Assembly (NCBI GenBank): GCA_014898415.1
Contig: RCTD01000042.1
Location: 62,001 to 126,000 of the forward strand
Length of the DNA stretch: 64,000 nucleotides
From: Stromatinia cepivora
Lineage: Eukaryota; Ascomycota; Leotiomycetes; Helotiales; Sclerotiniaceae
Direction: 5' to 3'
In this document: positions 25,635-38,953 of the stretch, in pieces
Layout: each line of letters starts with the position of its first letter
Position numbering within the stretch: the first letter of the stretch is position 1
Notes under the pieces: model-generated
Database searches by the model: none
The model's input: the letters and a program-made list of their open reading frames with translations, nothing else
Told to the model about the DNA's origin: nothing
Translations under genes and position numbers: made by a program

Positions 25635-26713
25635 TTTATAATACAATATAATATAATACAATTAACAAAATACTCTTTAAAACAATATATAAATACCTAT
25701 CTATATTTAATTACATCAACGAAAACATTAATACCAAAAGAAGAACATTTATTATACAAAAATATATCGAATTATCAAACCAAGAAAAAACAAAATTAAT
25801 AGAAATTTGAAATAATTCAACAAAGAAAAAATCGAAAAATAACAAAAAAGATTTATCCTAGCAATTCAACATCAATAATAAAATTATACTCAACACTAAA
25901 AACATCAAACAATTACAACCCAAAAAAAAATTCTCCGATCATTTTATAAACCCCTTTACTATGATTAATATTATAAATAATAAACAAATATACAAACTAG
26001 CACTTCTATTATCATATAAAATATATAACATCTTTTATATCTTATTATTTAAACCATAATTTAAATACAAAAATACTACCAACCCCCCATTTCCCAAAAA
26101 AATAAAAGAATATATAAAATATAAAATCGAAAAAATACTAATTCATAAAAAAAAAAACAAAGAATACAATATCTAATGCAATAAAAAGATTATCAACCAA
26201 TAAAAAATACATAAAAAACTTCATGAAATTTAATATATATCAAAAAGCATTTGAAGAACTACAAAAAAGAAAATATATTACCATTACAATAACAACGAAA
26301 AACAAAAAAGTAATACTATTAAAATATATTACAAAAATAAAAATAATTTATATTTATATTAAAAAATTAAAATACTTATATTTAAAAAACCTTTATTCAA
26401 TCCATCTACTTTAATATATTATTAAAAATATATTATCCTCATTTCACCATTAAACATTTATATTTCCTTCATTTTCGTATCTCCTCCTTCAATAATCCAT
26501 TTTCATTTATATTATCCGAATCTTCATTTATATTTGATTTCATCGATTAATAGAATATTCATCGAATATATTTCTCGACAACAAAATCCCAATAAAAAAT
26601 TTATAAAATCATTATAAAAATAAATATAAAAAAAAATTTATCTACACTTCATAATCAAAATTCAAAAGATTTATCAATATTTAATCATCAATCAATTAAA
26701 TTCAATTCATTAT
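25635..26713 (+). other. AT-rich DNA with unidentified coding-like stretch
   Basis: The plus frame from about 25,720 to 26,414 is protein-like between stops, including a 63-codon open stretch at 26,223-26,414 rich in Lys, Ile and Thr. It matches no domain I recognise. No LTR or TIR was seen at its edges. It is probably a further relic. Confidence 0.35.
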
Positions 26714-26718
26714 ATTTA

Positions 26719-27027
26719 TGTCACGGAAAGCCCTGTGATCCCCTGTATCTTATGAAGGATCAAAGCGTATGCTTTCCAATCGGAATGAAGGATCTACTAG
26801 CCCTTACCAATCTACTAATTGATAAAATGATCCTAATATACTAATAAATAAAGATCTAGTTTAATTAAAGTGCATATCGGCTAAATAATCATTTATTTGT
26901 TCTATATATATAACTTTTGATTTATATAATCAAAGGTAAATCATTCAATTCTTTTATTTTATTAATCATATATACCATCTATTCTCCGATCTCTAAAAGT
27001 GTTTTATAATTATACTATCCTGTGATA
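26719..27027 (+). repeat. Copia-2 5' LTR (309 bp)
   Basis: It starts TGTCACGGAAAGCC and ends CCTGTGATA. The left flank ATTTA equals the right flank of the LTR at 35,758-36,066, so this pair belongs to the original insertion. Confidence 0.92.
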
Positions 27028-27806
27028 ATTATAAGCCTAATAGCTTTTAAATCTATATAATTTTCTATTCAATAATTATTAAATATTCAAGGGATCATTC
27101 TTAAAATATCATTTTTATTTTATTTATAATTCAATATTTATATCAATTCAATTATCTTTATTTAATATAATAAAAGATCAAAATGATCTTTTTTTTATAA
27201 TTTATATTCAATAACCAAAGTGATATTTATATTTGAAAAATAAATATCAAATTCAAGGAATCTGAGATTCAATCAATCCAGAGAACGATCTATTTGTTTT
27301 CATATCAATGATATCCATTTCAAATTCTGATCTGATGAATAAGTTTATCTGTACTTAAATCGATTAGTTTTCAATCAAATCATTTGTTTTATCTTCCGTT
27401 ATCAATCTTCAAATCAAATATGATCAAAAGAAACAAATTCAATATCAAAAGGAATTTTCGGAATATTTTGTAGTAATCCAATCTAGGGAAGATCCTAATA
27501 AAAATACAAAAATGAAAGATTTTAATAGTAATATATCGGGATCTATTTTTAATAAACCTATTACTCCATTTCCAATGATTTTTCAAGAAATCTTTTTCGA
27601 ACTTGTTTCTTTTCAATTGGAATATCGATATCGACAACAAGAATATATATAGAATTACAAAGCTTTCTGGAACATTTATGAATAAATCGAATCGTCAATT
27701 GATCAAATACATTTTATAAAGCTATCTATTCTCAATTAGAATATTATAATTCTTCTATTCAAAACAATTATTAATATATTCAAAAGGAAGCTTGTATCTA
27801 TAATAA

Positions 27807-28115
27807 TGTTACGGAAAGTCTTGTGATCCCCTGTATCTTATGAAGGATCAAAGCATATGCTTTCCAATCGGAATGAAGGATTTACTAACCCTCATTAATC
27901 TACCAATTGATAAGGTGATCCTGATATCCTAATAAACAAAGATCTAGTTTAATTAAGATATATATCGACTAGATAACTACTCATTTGTTCTATATATATA
28001 GCTCTTGATTCATATAATCAAGAGCAAATCATTCAATTCTTTTACTCTATTAATTATATATATTATTTATTCTTCGATCTTTAAAGGTATTTTATAATTA
28101 TATTATCCTATAATA
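27807..28115 (+). repeat. Copia-2 internal extra LTR (309 bp)
   Basis: Same length and ends as the outer LTRs. It opens the second copy of a 1,088-bp direct duplication: 26,719-27,806 is repeated as 27,807-28,894. After 28,894 only the second copy continues into the rest of the element. Confidence 0.92.
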
Positions 28116-31100
28116 ATTATAAACCCAGTAGTTTTTAAATCTACATAATTTTCTATTCAATGATTACTAAATATTCAAAGGATTATTCTTAAAATATCAT
28201 TTCTATTTCATCTATAATTCAATATTCATATTAATTCAATTACCTTCGTTCAATATAACAAAAAATCAAAACAATCTTCTTTTTATAATCTATACTCAAC
28301 AACTAAAGTAGTATTTATATTTGAAAAATAAATATCAAATTCAAAGAATCTGGAATTCAATCAATCCAAAGAACAATCTATTTATTTCTATATCAACAAT
28401 ATCCATTTCAAGTTCCGATCTAACAAATAAGCCTATCCATACTTAAATCGATTGGTTCTCAATCAAACCATTTATTTTATCTTTTGCTATCAATTTTCAA
28501 ACCAAATACAATCAAAAAAAACAAACTCAATACTAAAAGGAATTCTCGGAATATTTTATAACGATTTAATCCAAAGAAAATATTAATAAAAATATAAAAA
28601 TAAAAGATTCTGATAATAATATATCAGGATTTACTTTTAATAAATCTATTACTCTACTCCCAATTATCTTCCAAGAAATCTTTTCCGAGTTTATCTTTCT
28701 CCAATTAAAATATCGATATTGATAACAAAAATATATATAGAATCATAAAGCTTTTTATAATGTTTATAAGTAGATCGAATTGTCAATTGATCAAATACAT
28801 TCCATAAAACTATCCATTTTTAATCAAAGTATTACAGTTCTTTCATTCAAAATGATTATCAATGTATTCAAAAAGAAACTCATATTTACAGTAACTACTG
28901 CCAAACTCGCAGTACTACAAAAATATCGATCTGTTTTAATATAAATTTCGTTCAATAGAATCGATTTTATCAAATAGTATAGAAATTAGATTATAATCTA
29001 TACCAAAACTTTTATATACAAAATCATTAAAATATAAAATAAAATTGCTATCAATACTTTTCTACAAACTATTGATACCAAGATACTCCCAATTTGAACA
29101 AATATTATAATCATACAAATCAAGATAAAGATTCAATCCGGATTACTCAATCTCTCATTTAAACAATTCGGAAACGTTTTTGAAGGATTAATCTTTCAGA
29201 ATTCTATTTCCTCAAAAATTAAAAAAGGAATATATTCTATATTTACTTTTTCTCAAAATAATAAAAAATCTAAAAAGAATAAAAAGAGTATCAATTTTAA
29301 AAGCAATTAAAGGATCAAAAAGATCTAGAAATATCCTTACAGAATTGAATCTGAATAGAACAATGGAATTGGTTATAATTATACTACTTACAATTACAAA
29401 GCTATAAAGTTAACGTTCATCGGAAAAATCAATCTACCGTTCAAAAGGGTATTCAGCGAAAACGAGCTATAAGCAATTAAGGATCGAGCAAAATCGCATT
29501 TATAAAAACAATTTCATTTTGATTAGATCAAAAAGAAATAGATGAAAAGTTCCATTAATCCTTCAAAACCTTTAATCAATACTATTATCTTGAATACTCG
29601 ATATAATCAATCAAAGATATATTCTACAATAATAAAAATATACCATCTATCTAATAACATTTTGCTCGATAATTGTGATATTATATATATCATAAACAAT
29701 ATATCTCTATTAAATGATTATCAATATCAATTATCCGATCCCAATGATTTTATAAAAGCAGGTACTTCCAGTTTCTAAGTCCTAGAATACAGGGTTCATA
29801 TTATCAAAAGAATCATCAAAAGAAAAGGTTACCCTAATGATGATCTGGTTTTGAACGATATAATATTTATCCCTGGTTTTCATATCAATATCATTTCAGA
29901 AACTTGATTAAAGAAAGCCAGTTTATAATTCTCAGGATATAATTATACTTTTTATAAAAGAGATCATACAAATAATATAATAATTATTCAATATATTTAT
30001 ATTGAAAATCTTGTATTCTTAAAATACAAACCATTTTCTATTTATTCAAATATTCTTTTATTTATTCCTATAAATAATCTTTTTATAATATATTCAATAA
30101 TAAATAGAAAAATAAACAAAGCATTTTATCATTCTCGCAATCCACCTTTCCTAAAAGAAAATACAAGTAAAATGTAATATAAACATTCCGAACATTTGGA
30201 AAAAGAAACTTTTGAATATTTAATATTTACAATATAAAATATCAAAATAAAAGATATCATTCGTTTCAATTACATCGATTGCATTTGTACTTATACAAAG
30301 CAAATCATTTCTCACATTCCAAGTAATCGTTAGCTACCTTAGCCCTTCTATAAAATCTAATAGGATCTTTTTGATTTCGATAAAAGGTATAATAATATAT
30401 TATAATTCCTATTAATCAAAGAAATGTATTATAACAAAATCTTTTTATATCCAATCTACCGCAAAATATATAATGAAGTATTTATAATCATTCAAAGCTT
30501 TGTAATCTAGATTTACTATAAATACAGATTAATGATCATAATGATTAAACAGAATAATGATATATTTGTTATTGGAATTATAAGATCAATGTTATTTGAG
30601 AAATGGATCAAATAAAAAAGCATCAAATTCGAGTTATCTTTATTTCACATATATAAACTCAATAAAGGGTTAGAATATACAGAACAAAAAATAATCACAA
30701 AATAAATAAAAATATGGATTATAATAGATTTATTGGACAAATTATAAATAGAAATAATACAAATTGTTATTTATCTATATAATATAAATCCTTTAAAGAT
30801 TAAATCCTTCAAATTGTCTAATAAAATACTTGATATATGATTCTGTGATTACTTTCGCAAAAATAATTCTTTATTTGTAAAGAAAATATTTAACGATCTC
30901 CATTTCAATTGGAATGGAATCTACAAATATAAATACCGAGTTTATTCTTTGGATAAAAATAGAGAAACTGGAATTAATAGGAAATAGTATAAAACTAATC
31001 CTCAAGTATATATTAAATATTTAGTAGATTATATCCCAAACACATTGATCTATTATATATAGATACTCAAATTCAATAAAATTATTATCATTCGAAATAT

Positions 31101-34100
31101 AATGTTTAATAAAGAATTCATTTATTATATAGATTCTATTAATCGAATAATCGATATTTATATTACAGAAAAGTTTAAGCAATTTATTAGAACTCTTAAC
31201 CTATAAGATTATATCGAAATGAACGGAACGATTATTCAAAACGAGGACAATTATAAAGACTTCATTCATCTACCTATTTTTATAGATCGAAAAACCTTTG
31301 ATTCATTCATCAAATACATTTCAGATCTATTATCTATAAACGAATTGGTTTCAGGGGTAAACATAGATCTAAAAAGTAATAATAGGAATAAAGAAATCAA
31401 TCTAGGATTATCCAATCCATCTAATTCTTTAAATGATAAAGATAAGATATATAATAAAGATATACAAATACTAATCGATCTTTTTATTAAAGAAATTGAA
31501 GAAACCGATTCTTTTATTAAAAAATAATTACATTTCGCGGGTAAAAATATTGGCATTGTTTAAGAAAATGTTTGTAATAATAATACAGATCCTGATTTCA
31601 TTGAATATATTAATATAAAGAATATAGAGTATAAACCTATTAATTATATTACCGAAGTTCTTTGTGGTGTATATAAAAATGATTTAGAGATTATTTCAAT
31701 CGATCAATTTTAATATTCCAAAAAGAAGTATATATACTAAAATGATCAATCAGAGTATTCCATAAAGAAAATCCAATTATTATAAAGATTATTATATTTC
31801 ATATATTCATTTAATCGATTTATAAAGGATTCGTGGATTTATAATCTCAAATAGATATCTAAAAAAACTTGTATTATAAAAATTGAAATATCTAGGGCTC
31901 AGATCAATCTATCTGAATTTCAATTATACAACTACCATTCGAAATCACCTCTTTTCCGGGAATCATCTGGCTTTTATGTTCCAAAGTAATCAATATATAT
32001 ACAAAAGCAATTATATATACAGTAATGCTATCAAAGAAACAATCCCAATATTGAATTCTATATAGGAATTGTTATATCTCAAAGAACAAACTCAATGGGA
32101 TTATTCTGTTTAAACAATTTTCATTCTATATTCTGATTTGATTAATAAAGAATAAACAATATAAAAGAGTATTCTCAATTTATAATAATTCATAATATAA
32201 TTATTATTGGAATTGAAGCAAAACCATTACTGCCTTCCATCTGGTCTACAATCAATAGATTACAAGCAATATTACTTCCTCGAATTCATATATTTGCAAT
32301 TCCAAAGTTACTTCGTTTTTACTATCAATTAAAAGATTATCAAATAGAATATTGATTCAAACAGAATTGCGATCTTAAGGTTAATAACCTTAAAGCTAAG
32401 AAAACCTAGTATAAAATCGATTCTGGATCGGAACCTACAAAACCGATCTCCCTTTAATAAATATTTATATATAAATGTAATGATTAAGATCTAATTATTC
32501 ATTGTTATTCATATTTAGTAATACAAAAAGATCTCCAGACTAAAAGTATTATTAAGATTACTTATACTGCTATATTAGCAGATCAATCATTCCGAATCAT
32601 AATAACAATTATCATTAAATACAATCTCGAAACAAAGTAATACAATATAATCAACACCTTCATCAATATTTTGCATAATCCTTTCGATATTCCAATTATA
32701 TATTATCTATCTAATAAATATAAAATCCCAAACAAAAATGTTATAATCGATCAAGCTTTATATGATCTACAAGATTCCCCAATTATATAGTTTAGGGATT
32801 TCATTTGGATACTCGAAAAATTAAGATTGGTATAATACAAAAAGGAATTGTATTTATATATTAATCCAGAATATACTATCATAATTCTTTTCTTTGTAAA
32901 CAACATTCAGATTATTTATTATAAGAAAAACGAATCAATTATCATAAAGATTACTAAGGGAATTAAAACTATATATAAACTATAAGACCTAGGAAACACT
33001 AAATGATTTCTAAATATATATATACTCTATAATCGATTCAAGAAAAAGCTGTAATTAATCTATAATATATATATTAAAAAGATTACTAAGAAATTCAAAG
33101 CAATAAACAGAACAACAAGTATACCACTTCCGATAATAGTATTTCGGAAAAATCAGGGTCAAGTTTCTGTATATATTATAAAAATATATCAAGAGAAAAT
33201 AGGTTCAGTATTATATACTGCAATCATTATAAAAGCGGATATATTATTCACTACTTCGCAATTGAGCCATTATTTGATCAATCCATTGAACAATTATATA
33301 AAAACTATTGATCATTGTTTATAATATCTATAGAATATAAGATATCTTGTAATTCAATATAACAATAATCAAATACCATAACTTTTTGTCTTTTCAAATA
33401 CTTTTTTTACAAATGATCCAGATATTTGTCGATTATCCTAAAGATATATTATATTCTTTTTTGATGGCTTAATTATATAGAAAGTGTCCAAACAAGATAT
33501 TATGATTATCTCGATTATCGAAGCAAAGTTTCTCGGAGTTGAGTGTATATTAAAAGAAATTATGATAATCCTATATTTCTTAAAAAAGATTGATCTAATA
33601 ATAAAAGAATCTATAACGATCTTCTGTAACAATCAATAAGCGATCAGATTGGTGATTGGTAAAAACAAATGGATCATTATAAAACTATATTATATCGATA
33701 TCTAAAATATATAATTATATCAAGAATATTCAAAAAGGAACTTTTATATAATCTATCTACCAATCATTGATATAATTGCTGATAAGCTTACCAAGAATCT
33801 TATAAGATAAAAATTCGAATATTTCCGATCCCTTTTTAATCTATAAGATATAAACAATAGAATCCTAGAATTTGAATAACAACAATCATAGAATTTGAAT
33901 AACAACAATCTGAAACTCGTAATTCTTCCCTTTAATATAAATAGAATAAATCCTATTTAGTATCCTAAACTATTATACTTTTCCACAATATACTTCAATT
34001 TGTATACTCTATATCCATTAAGAAACAAAGAACAATCAAAGCCAATCACTTCTTTGCTCTTTACTTTTCTATCCTCAAAAAAGGATAAACTTTTTTCTAA

Positions 34101-34110
34101 ACTCAATAAT

Positions 34111-34906
34111 TTAAAATTCAAATAAAAGAATCTTTAAATTATCCGTAACAATTAAGAAACAAAAAATAACTAAAGCAATTAAAACTATTGATATCATCAA
34201 TACTATAGGAATTAAAGGATTATCCTTTCTTTTCTTTTTTTTTAAATATACTATCTGTTTTTTTCTCCTCTTCTTCTTTACTATTCTTTCTCTTTTATCT
34301 TTACTATTACTTTCCGAAATCATAATATACTTCTTCTGTTCAGCCTTTCAAGGATTCCGATAAATAATATAGCGAAGAAAGGGGAAACAACGATATAGGG
34401 GCGAAAAAACAATTTCTTTCTTCTCCTTGATCTCCAGTATCATCTTCATTATAATTCTGTATCTCTGTTTAGATTATACAATTAATGATCAATATATTAT
34501 AAAAATAAGGGATGAATAAAGAACTTACTTTCAAATTTTGTTGATAAACAGTAATATAATAATCTATCAAAGAATGAAGGAAAGCCGGTAAGGGAATATA
34601 CAAATAAATATTACAATTCCAATATCAACAACTATTCGGCTTGAAAAAATCAATAAAGTATTCATTATAGAAATTATATCTCCTAACAATCAATGATTTT
34701 ATATATCGAATATATAAATAATCGTTCCTTTCCCTACAATTCCCCTCATCTCTTATTTTGATTAAAGAGCCAGCAATTTTCGACAACCTTTTTTCTCTTT
34801 CTTTTTTATTTAATTCATCATCCGAAAAACCCAGCATCGAAGGATCAAATAGATCGTTATCATCAAATAAAAAAACCCTCCCTTTTTTTTTTCCTTTATC
34901 GAACAA
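34111..34906 (-). other. Antisense ORF pair between Copia-2 pol and 3' LTR
   Basis: Two open minus-strand stretches lie here: 34,625-34,906 (93 codons, no ATG at its start; acidic/basic, with FDDNDLFDPSMLGFSDDELN) and 34,111-34,323 (70 codons from ATG; Lys/Arg-rich N-terminus then one hydrophobic segment PIVLMISIVLIALVIFCFLI). Between them is an intron-like GTAAGT (near 34,507) ... CTAAACAG (near 34,466). They are unusually open for this RIP-mutated region. They resemble no pol domain; function unknown. A chance frame or a captured host gene fragment is also possible. Confidence 0.4.
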
Positions 34907-35757
34907 TCCTTATCTCAATAATTATAAATATAGGATTAATAAAACTTTTCAATTATACAATAGAATTCAAAAATAAAATCTACCTTCAAATTATTACTTG
35001 AATCTATAATAGATAATTGATTACAACAAACAACAGTTCTTTCAACAAAAGGGAACAGTTTCTGAAATAGATAATTATATATTATTCTAGAAATAGATTT
35101 AATTAAACTATACTCTTAAAAATCAATATCTTGATTCGTTATTTATATAAAACTTATTAATTCTTTTTGCTTGATTTATTAATCTTTCAAAAAAGTATTA
35201 GAATCTTTTTTCGCATTCGATTCTCTCAAAACTTTCTTCTTAATCATCGTTTATCTAATATAATTGAAATTCGCTTGTTTAACCTTCTTAAACCCCAAAA
35301 TCTTAAACATAATAATAATCAATAAAAACTTAATTAAAACAAAAACGAAAATACGAAAAAGGAATCTATATATCTTTAAAAAATTCATTTATTTTATTTC
35401 GCCATTACGATCAATATACTATAGCCTAGCAACTATATATATTCTCAATTGCTATACTGCAGGATCGATTATTTATCTGTATTCTCCTAATAAAAAACTT
35501 TCTTTTTATTATTCAAAATCTTGATTTCGAAGAATATCGCAGATAACAAACCGAAGATCAAAAGAAATTTGCAATTTATATACAATCAAATTCTTCTTTA
35601 TTCTAAGGATATCAAAATCATTTCAGATTTATATATTATATTATTCCTTTATTAACGTTTGTCTATAATTGTCTTGTATATTCATTTATAAATCATATGA
35701 ATTATCACTTTCTATACCTTTCCATTTGTTTCAGATCGTCTTTCGATTTGGGGGGTG

Positions 35758-36066
35758 TATTATGGAAAACTCTATGATCTTTTATATTTTATAAAGGATC
35801 AAAGTGTATATTTTCTAATCGGAATGAAGGATCTATTAGTTTTTACTAATCTATTAATTGATAAAATGATTTTGATATACTAATAAATAAAGATTTAGTC
35901 TAATTAAGGTATATATCAACTAAATAATCACTCATTTGTTTTATATATACAGCTTTTGATTCATATAATCAAGGACAAGTCATTCAATTCTTTTACTCTA
36001 TCAATCATATGTACCATCTATTCCCCGATCCCTGAAAGTGCTTTGTAATCATACTATCCCGTGATA
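35758..36066 (+). repeat. Copia-2 3' LTR (309 bp)
   Basis: It follows a purine run (TTGGGGGGTG) typical of a polypurine tract. It starts TATTATGG (ancestral TGTCACGG with transitions) and ends CCCGTGATA, followed by ATTTA. Confidence 0.92.
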
Positions 36067-36129
36067 ATTTATTATATTAATTCAAAAACTTTTTTATTAA
36101 TTGATTATATTCATGTAAAATAATATTTA

Positions 36130-36688
36130 TATTATCATCACTAAAATCCCCCCAAAAATCGAAATCCTTAATTTTAATTATTACCTTTTTTATTATAAAT
36201 ATTATTGATTTTATTAAAGTTATCAATACTTTTCGATATTAGATCAATAATATTATACTTATTTTCGGAATTAGATTTACTTTATTAGAATTTATTGAAA
36301 ATAGAAATAATATATTAATCATTAGAATCTTTTCTTTCTTAAATCTTTTAAAATTTAATAATTTAATATTAGATTATTATAAATCCTTATTATCATTATT
36401 AAAAAGTTTAATCGATTCCAATACTTTTCTTTTAACAAAAATCGATTTAAAAATTTTTCTAATAGATTTTGCTTTAATTATTCAAAGTATAACAATCTAT
36501 AACTTCTTCACTAATATTTTATCAATATTTCAAATACTTTTGATTTTACTTTTAATTATTTTTCGATATACTAATTTCGTTAATAAAATATAAACAAATT
36601 TCAACAATTTGAATCAAATCAAAAAAACCTTAAAAATTTCTTTTTTATCCTCTTCACTAATAATATCTTTCAATTCATTTTCACTCAT
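36130..36688 (-). mobile_element. Unidentified minus-strand relic with ATG-initiated frame
   Basis: From an ATG at 36,688 the minus strand reads MSENELKDIISEEDKKEIFK and then continues with stops at likely Gln/Trp positions down to about 36,130. This suggests the start of a mutated gag-like or host ORF. No domain was recognised. Confidence 0.35.
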
Positions 36689-37208
36689 TGATTTATTCAT
36701 AAATTATTAATACAATTATATAATTATTAACAAGAAAAATAATAAATTATATTAAAAATATTAACAAAATAACATTATAAATCCATATATATTTTTATCA
36801 ATTTCACCAACTTCTTTATTTATATATTTAATATCAATATAATTTCCTTTATATTATAAAATAACTATATTAAATTATATTTCTTCTATTTATAAAAGAA
36901 AATCTTTATTTTCTATATGAATTTAATTTATCAATTTTTTAATTTCCTTAATAGTATAATCTTTTCAAACAAACTCATTTCGATTGCCTATTATTCACAA
37001 TGAAACCATAATAAACAATTTATTATAGAATTAATATCTTCTAGTAATACTATATAGGGTTTCTTTTTTCGAATATATTTAATACATATCAAAGAAAGTA
37101 ATAATAATTTTAAAATGTAATATTACAATTATAACGAAAAGGTTACAAAGGATTAAAGATAAAACTCCGAAGGATTTATATAATTCTCAAAAAGCAAACT
37201 ATATGTTA

Positions 37209-37362
<154 letters not shown>

Positions 37363-37930
37363 TCTTTTTATCTGTTATACAAAAATAATCATACATTACA
37401 ACTACATTATTAATCGATAACTCCCCGCAATTACAAATATACCAATAATTCATAGATTTCTCGAAAGCGAAGCTCCAAAAGAAAGATTCTATTATAATTA
37501 TTAAAAAGATATTATTAATAAAGCTAAAAAACTTTATAAAGAAACAGCTTTATCATTAAAAACAAATATACAATTAATAATACATTATTATTCGATTAGA
37601 AAACTTTACAAAATCTTTTTATTTACTAAATTCTAATATACAATCGATGATTTATTATCATTCCGATATTACTCTTTATTGAATTTAAAAGAAAAGGATT
37701 CTTTTAAATAGAAAAAGGATAATGAAAAGTTTTACTACTGTTTTAGAACTAATTAATTCTTTGCCATTCGTGACCCTTATATATCTCAATAGAAAAAATC
37801 ATAAAAAATCTGAAATTTTCAAAATTTATTATTATTTAAATAATAAATCTATATTTAAAATTCCAGAAAATAATACTCATAAAAAAGAAAGTTAAAAATA
37901 CAGATTTTTGTGATTTTTAATGTGAAAAAG
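37363..37930. other. AT-rich tail of the repeat block
   Basis: No motif was recognised. Base composition changes to normal between 37,900 and 37,930. Confidence 0.5.
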
Positions 37931-37971
37931 TGGCCCGAAACAGGGGTGGCCCGAAAGTAGAGTGCTTGACT
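37925..37971. mobile_element. Putative terminus of a Fot1/pogo-type transposon at the compartment border
   Basis: Two direct copies of TGGCCCGAAA (37,931-37,940 and 37,947-37,956) precede GTAGAGTGCTTGACT, followed by TA. Read inward from the border on the minus strand it begins AGTCAAGCACTCTAC, which resembles the terminal repeat of Fot1-type elements as I remember it. No partner terminus was found in the mutated DNA to the left, so this is an inference from one end. Confidence 0.4.
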
Positions 37972-37996
37972 TATCCCATGGACGAATTCTTCGATG

Positions 37997-38263
37997 TTAT
38001 TGATGAAAGTGCAGAGCAACAGAGCACATATGACTAGCAGTTTTGATGGTTATGACTTCAGACGAACCATTGGATGCATAAGTGGATTTGACGATGTCAC
38101 GATGCGAACTGGTCATGGGGTACGCTTGCACCAAAATGATCTTACATACAAGTTCAGACATAAACAATAGAATACACTTATTGTGACCTCGCTCAATACG
38201 GGAAGCCACTCGGGCCATTGGGAAAACTAGCGGAAGATATGGTAAGAATCCATGTACTTCATC
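37997..38263 (-). pseudogene. Truncated coding exon of unknown protein beside the repeat border
   Basis: A minus-strand frame is open from a possible 3' splice site (CATGTAG at 38,264) to TAA at 37,997, reading LVFPMARVASRIERGHNKC and later ILVQAYPMTSSHRDIVKSTY. Composition is protein-like, but I do not recognise the family. Upstream sequence does not continue it in frame. It ends 26 bp from the putative transposon terminus at 37,971, so the gene may have been cut off by an insertion. An ATG at 38,218 would allow a 73-residue product. Confidence 0.35.
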
Positions 38264-38836
38264 CTACATGAGATATTCACATTTCGATGACCCAAACCTG
38301 ACATACCTCGATTATCGTTTACTGTTCTACAGATTCATCTAGCCTCCGAGGTGAATTTCTGGGACGGGAAACTGTTATGTCGTTATATGGAGCTAGTAGG
38401 TATGCTCCAGTTTCCTCACTTTGAGCCTGCCATGCACCAATTCCTCTCTTGGACATTGTACATATTCATCCAGTACCCGACCAATCCACATCCAGCCATA
38501 AACTATTCGTCCACTCATCTCCGGAAACGTACAATCTTAATTTTGAATATAGAAAAGCGCCATGTGTGACCATCCCTCAACGCCATTATTTCCACAAACC
38601 CAAGCCCTAGAACTATATCCAAGACCCCCTATAATATCGTAACAACCGCTGAACGGATAAGATTGAACTGAAGTATGGCTTATGATCAGAATGGAATTAT
38701 ATGCCTTGAGACGGAGATGTGATGAATGATGAGCGAGGAGTGAGGAGGTAGGTTGTGGTATTCTTTTTCGACTTTCGATTCGTAAATTAAGGGTATTTGA
38801 AAGAGATTGTCCTTTGTTCGGTCGAGTGTGTACAAT
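38264..38836. other. Non-coding or unassigned stretch
   Basis: Ordinary base composition. No frame with convincing protein character was seen. Confidence 0.4.
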
Positions 38837-38953
38837 TTATACAGGAATGTTAGGCCCAGTCTTCTTCGTTCCTACATTGATCAATGCGGCTACACCAATC
38901 ATGATGAGGACTGCCACGATACAGATGAGGACGATTATGAGGGTCTGAAGCAT
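38837..38953 (-). CDS. 38-residue single-pass membrane microprotein (putative)
   Basis: The ATG at 38,953 opens a frame of 38 codons ending in TAA at 38,837. Residues 4-28 (TLIIVLICIVAVLIMIGVAA and onward) form one uninterrupted hydrophobic helix, followed by a short polar tail NVGTKKTGPNIPV. The even hydrophobic block with charged residues only after it is unlikely by chance in this base composition. It stands alone, with no neighbouring exon found. No function can be assigned; conservation in related genomes would decide whether it is a gene. Confidence 0.45.
   Translation of the reverse strand: MLQTLIIVLICIVAVLIMIGVAALINVGTKKTGPNIPV

Larger units (their letters stand above)
26719..36066 (+). 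mobile_element. Copia-2 retrotransposon, 9.35 kb, with TSD and internal duplication
   Basis: The outer 309-bp LTRs (26,719-27,027 and 35,758-36,066) are flanked by identical ATTTA (26,714-26,718 and 36,067-36,071). The plus-strand order is gag region (28,116-29,500), protease (about 29,540-29,900, with NNILLDNCDIIYII for the usual DSG area), GAG-pre-integrase (30,050-30,300), integrase (30,340-31,150), RT (about 32,180-33,000) and RNase H (33,440-33,850, KVSKQDIMIISIIEAKFL, IADKLTKNL). The RT box near 32,900 reads FVNNIQI, i.e. both catalytic Asp changed to Asn. A third LTR sits inside. About 1.9 kb without pol similarity lies between RNase H and the 3' LTR. Confidence 0.92.

Noticed and set aside
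31266..31556. Minus-strand 96-codon ORF
   Set aside because: Shadow of the Copia-2 polyprotein frame on the plus strand at 31,219-31,527.
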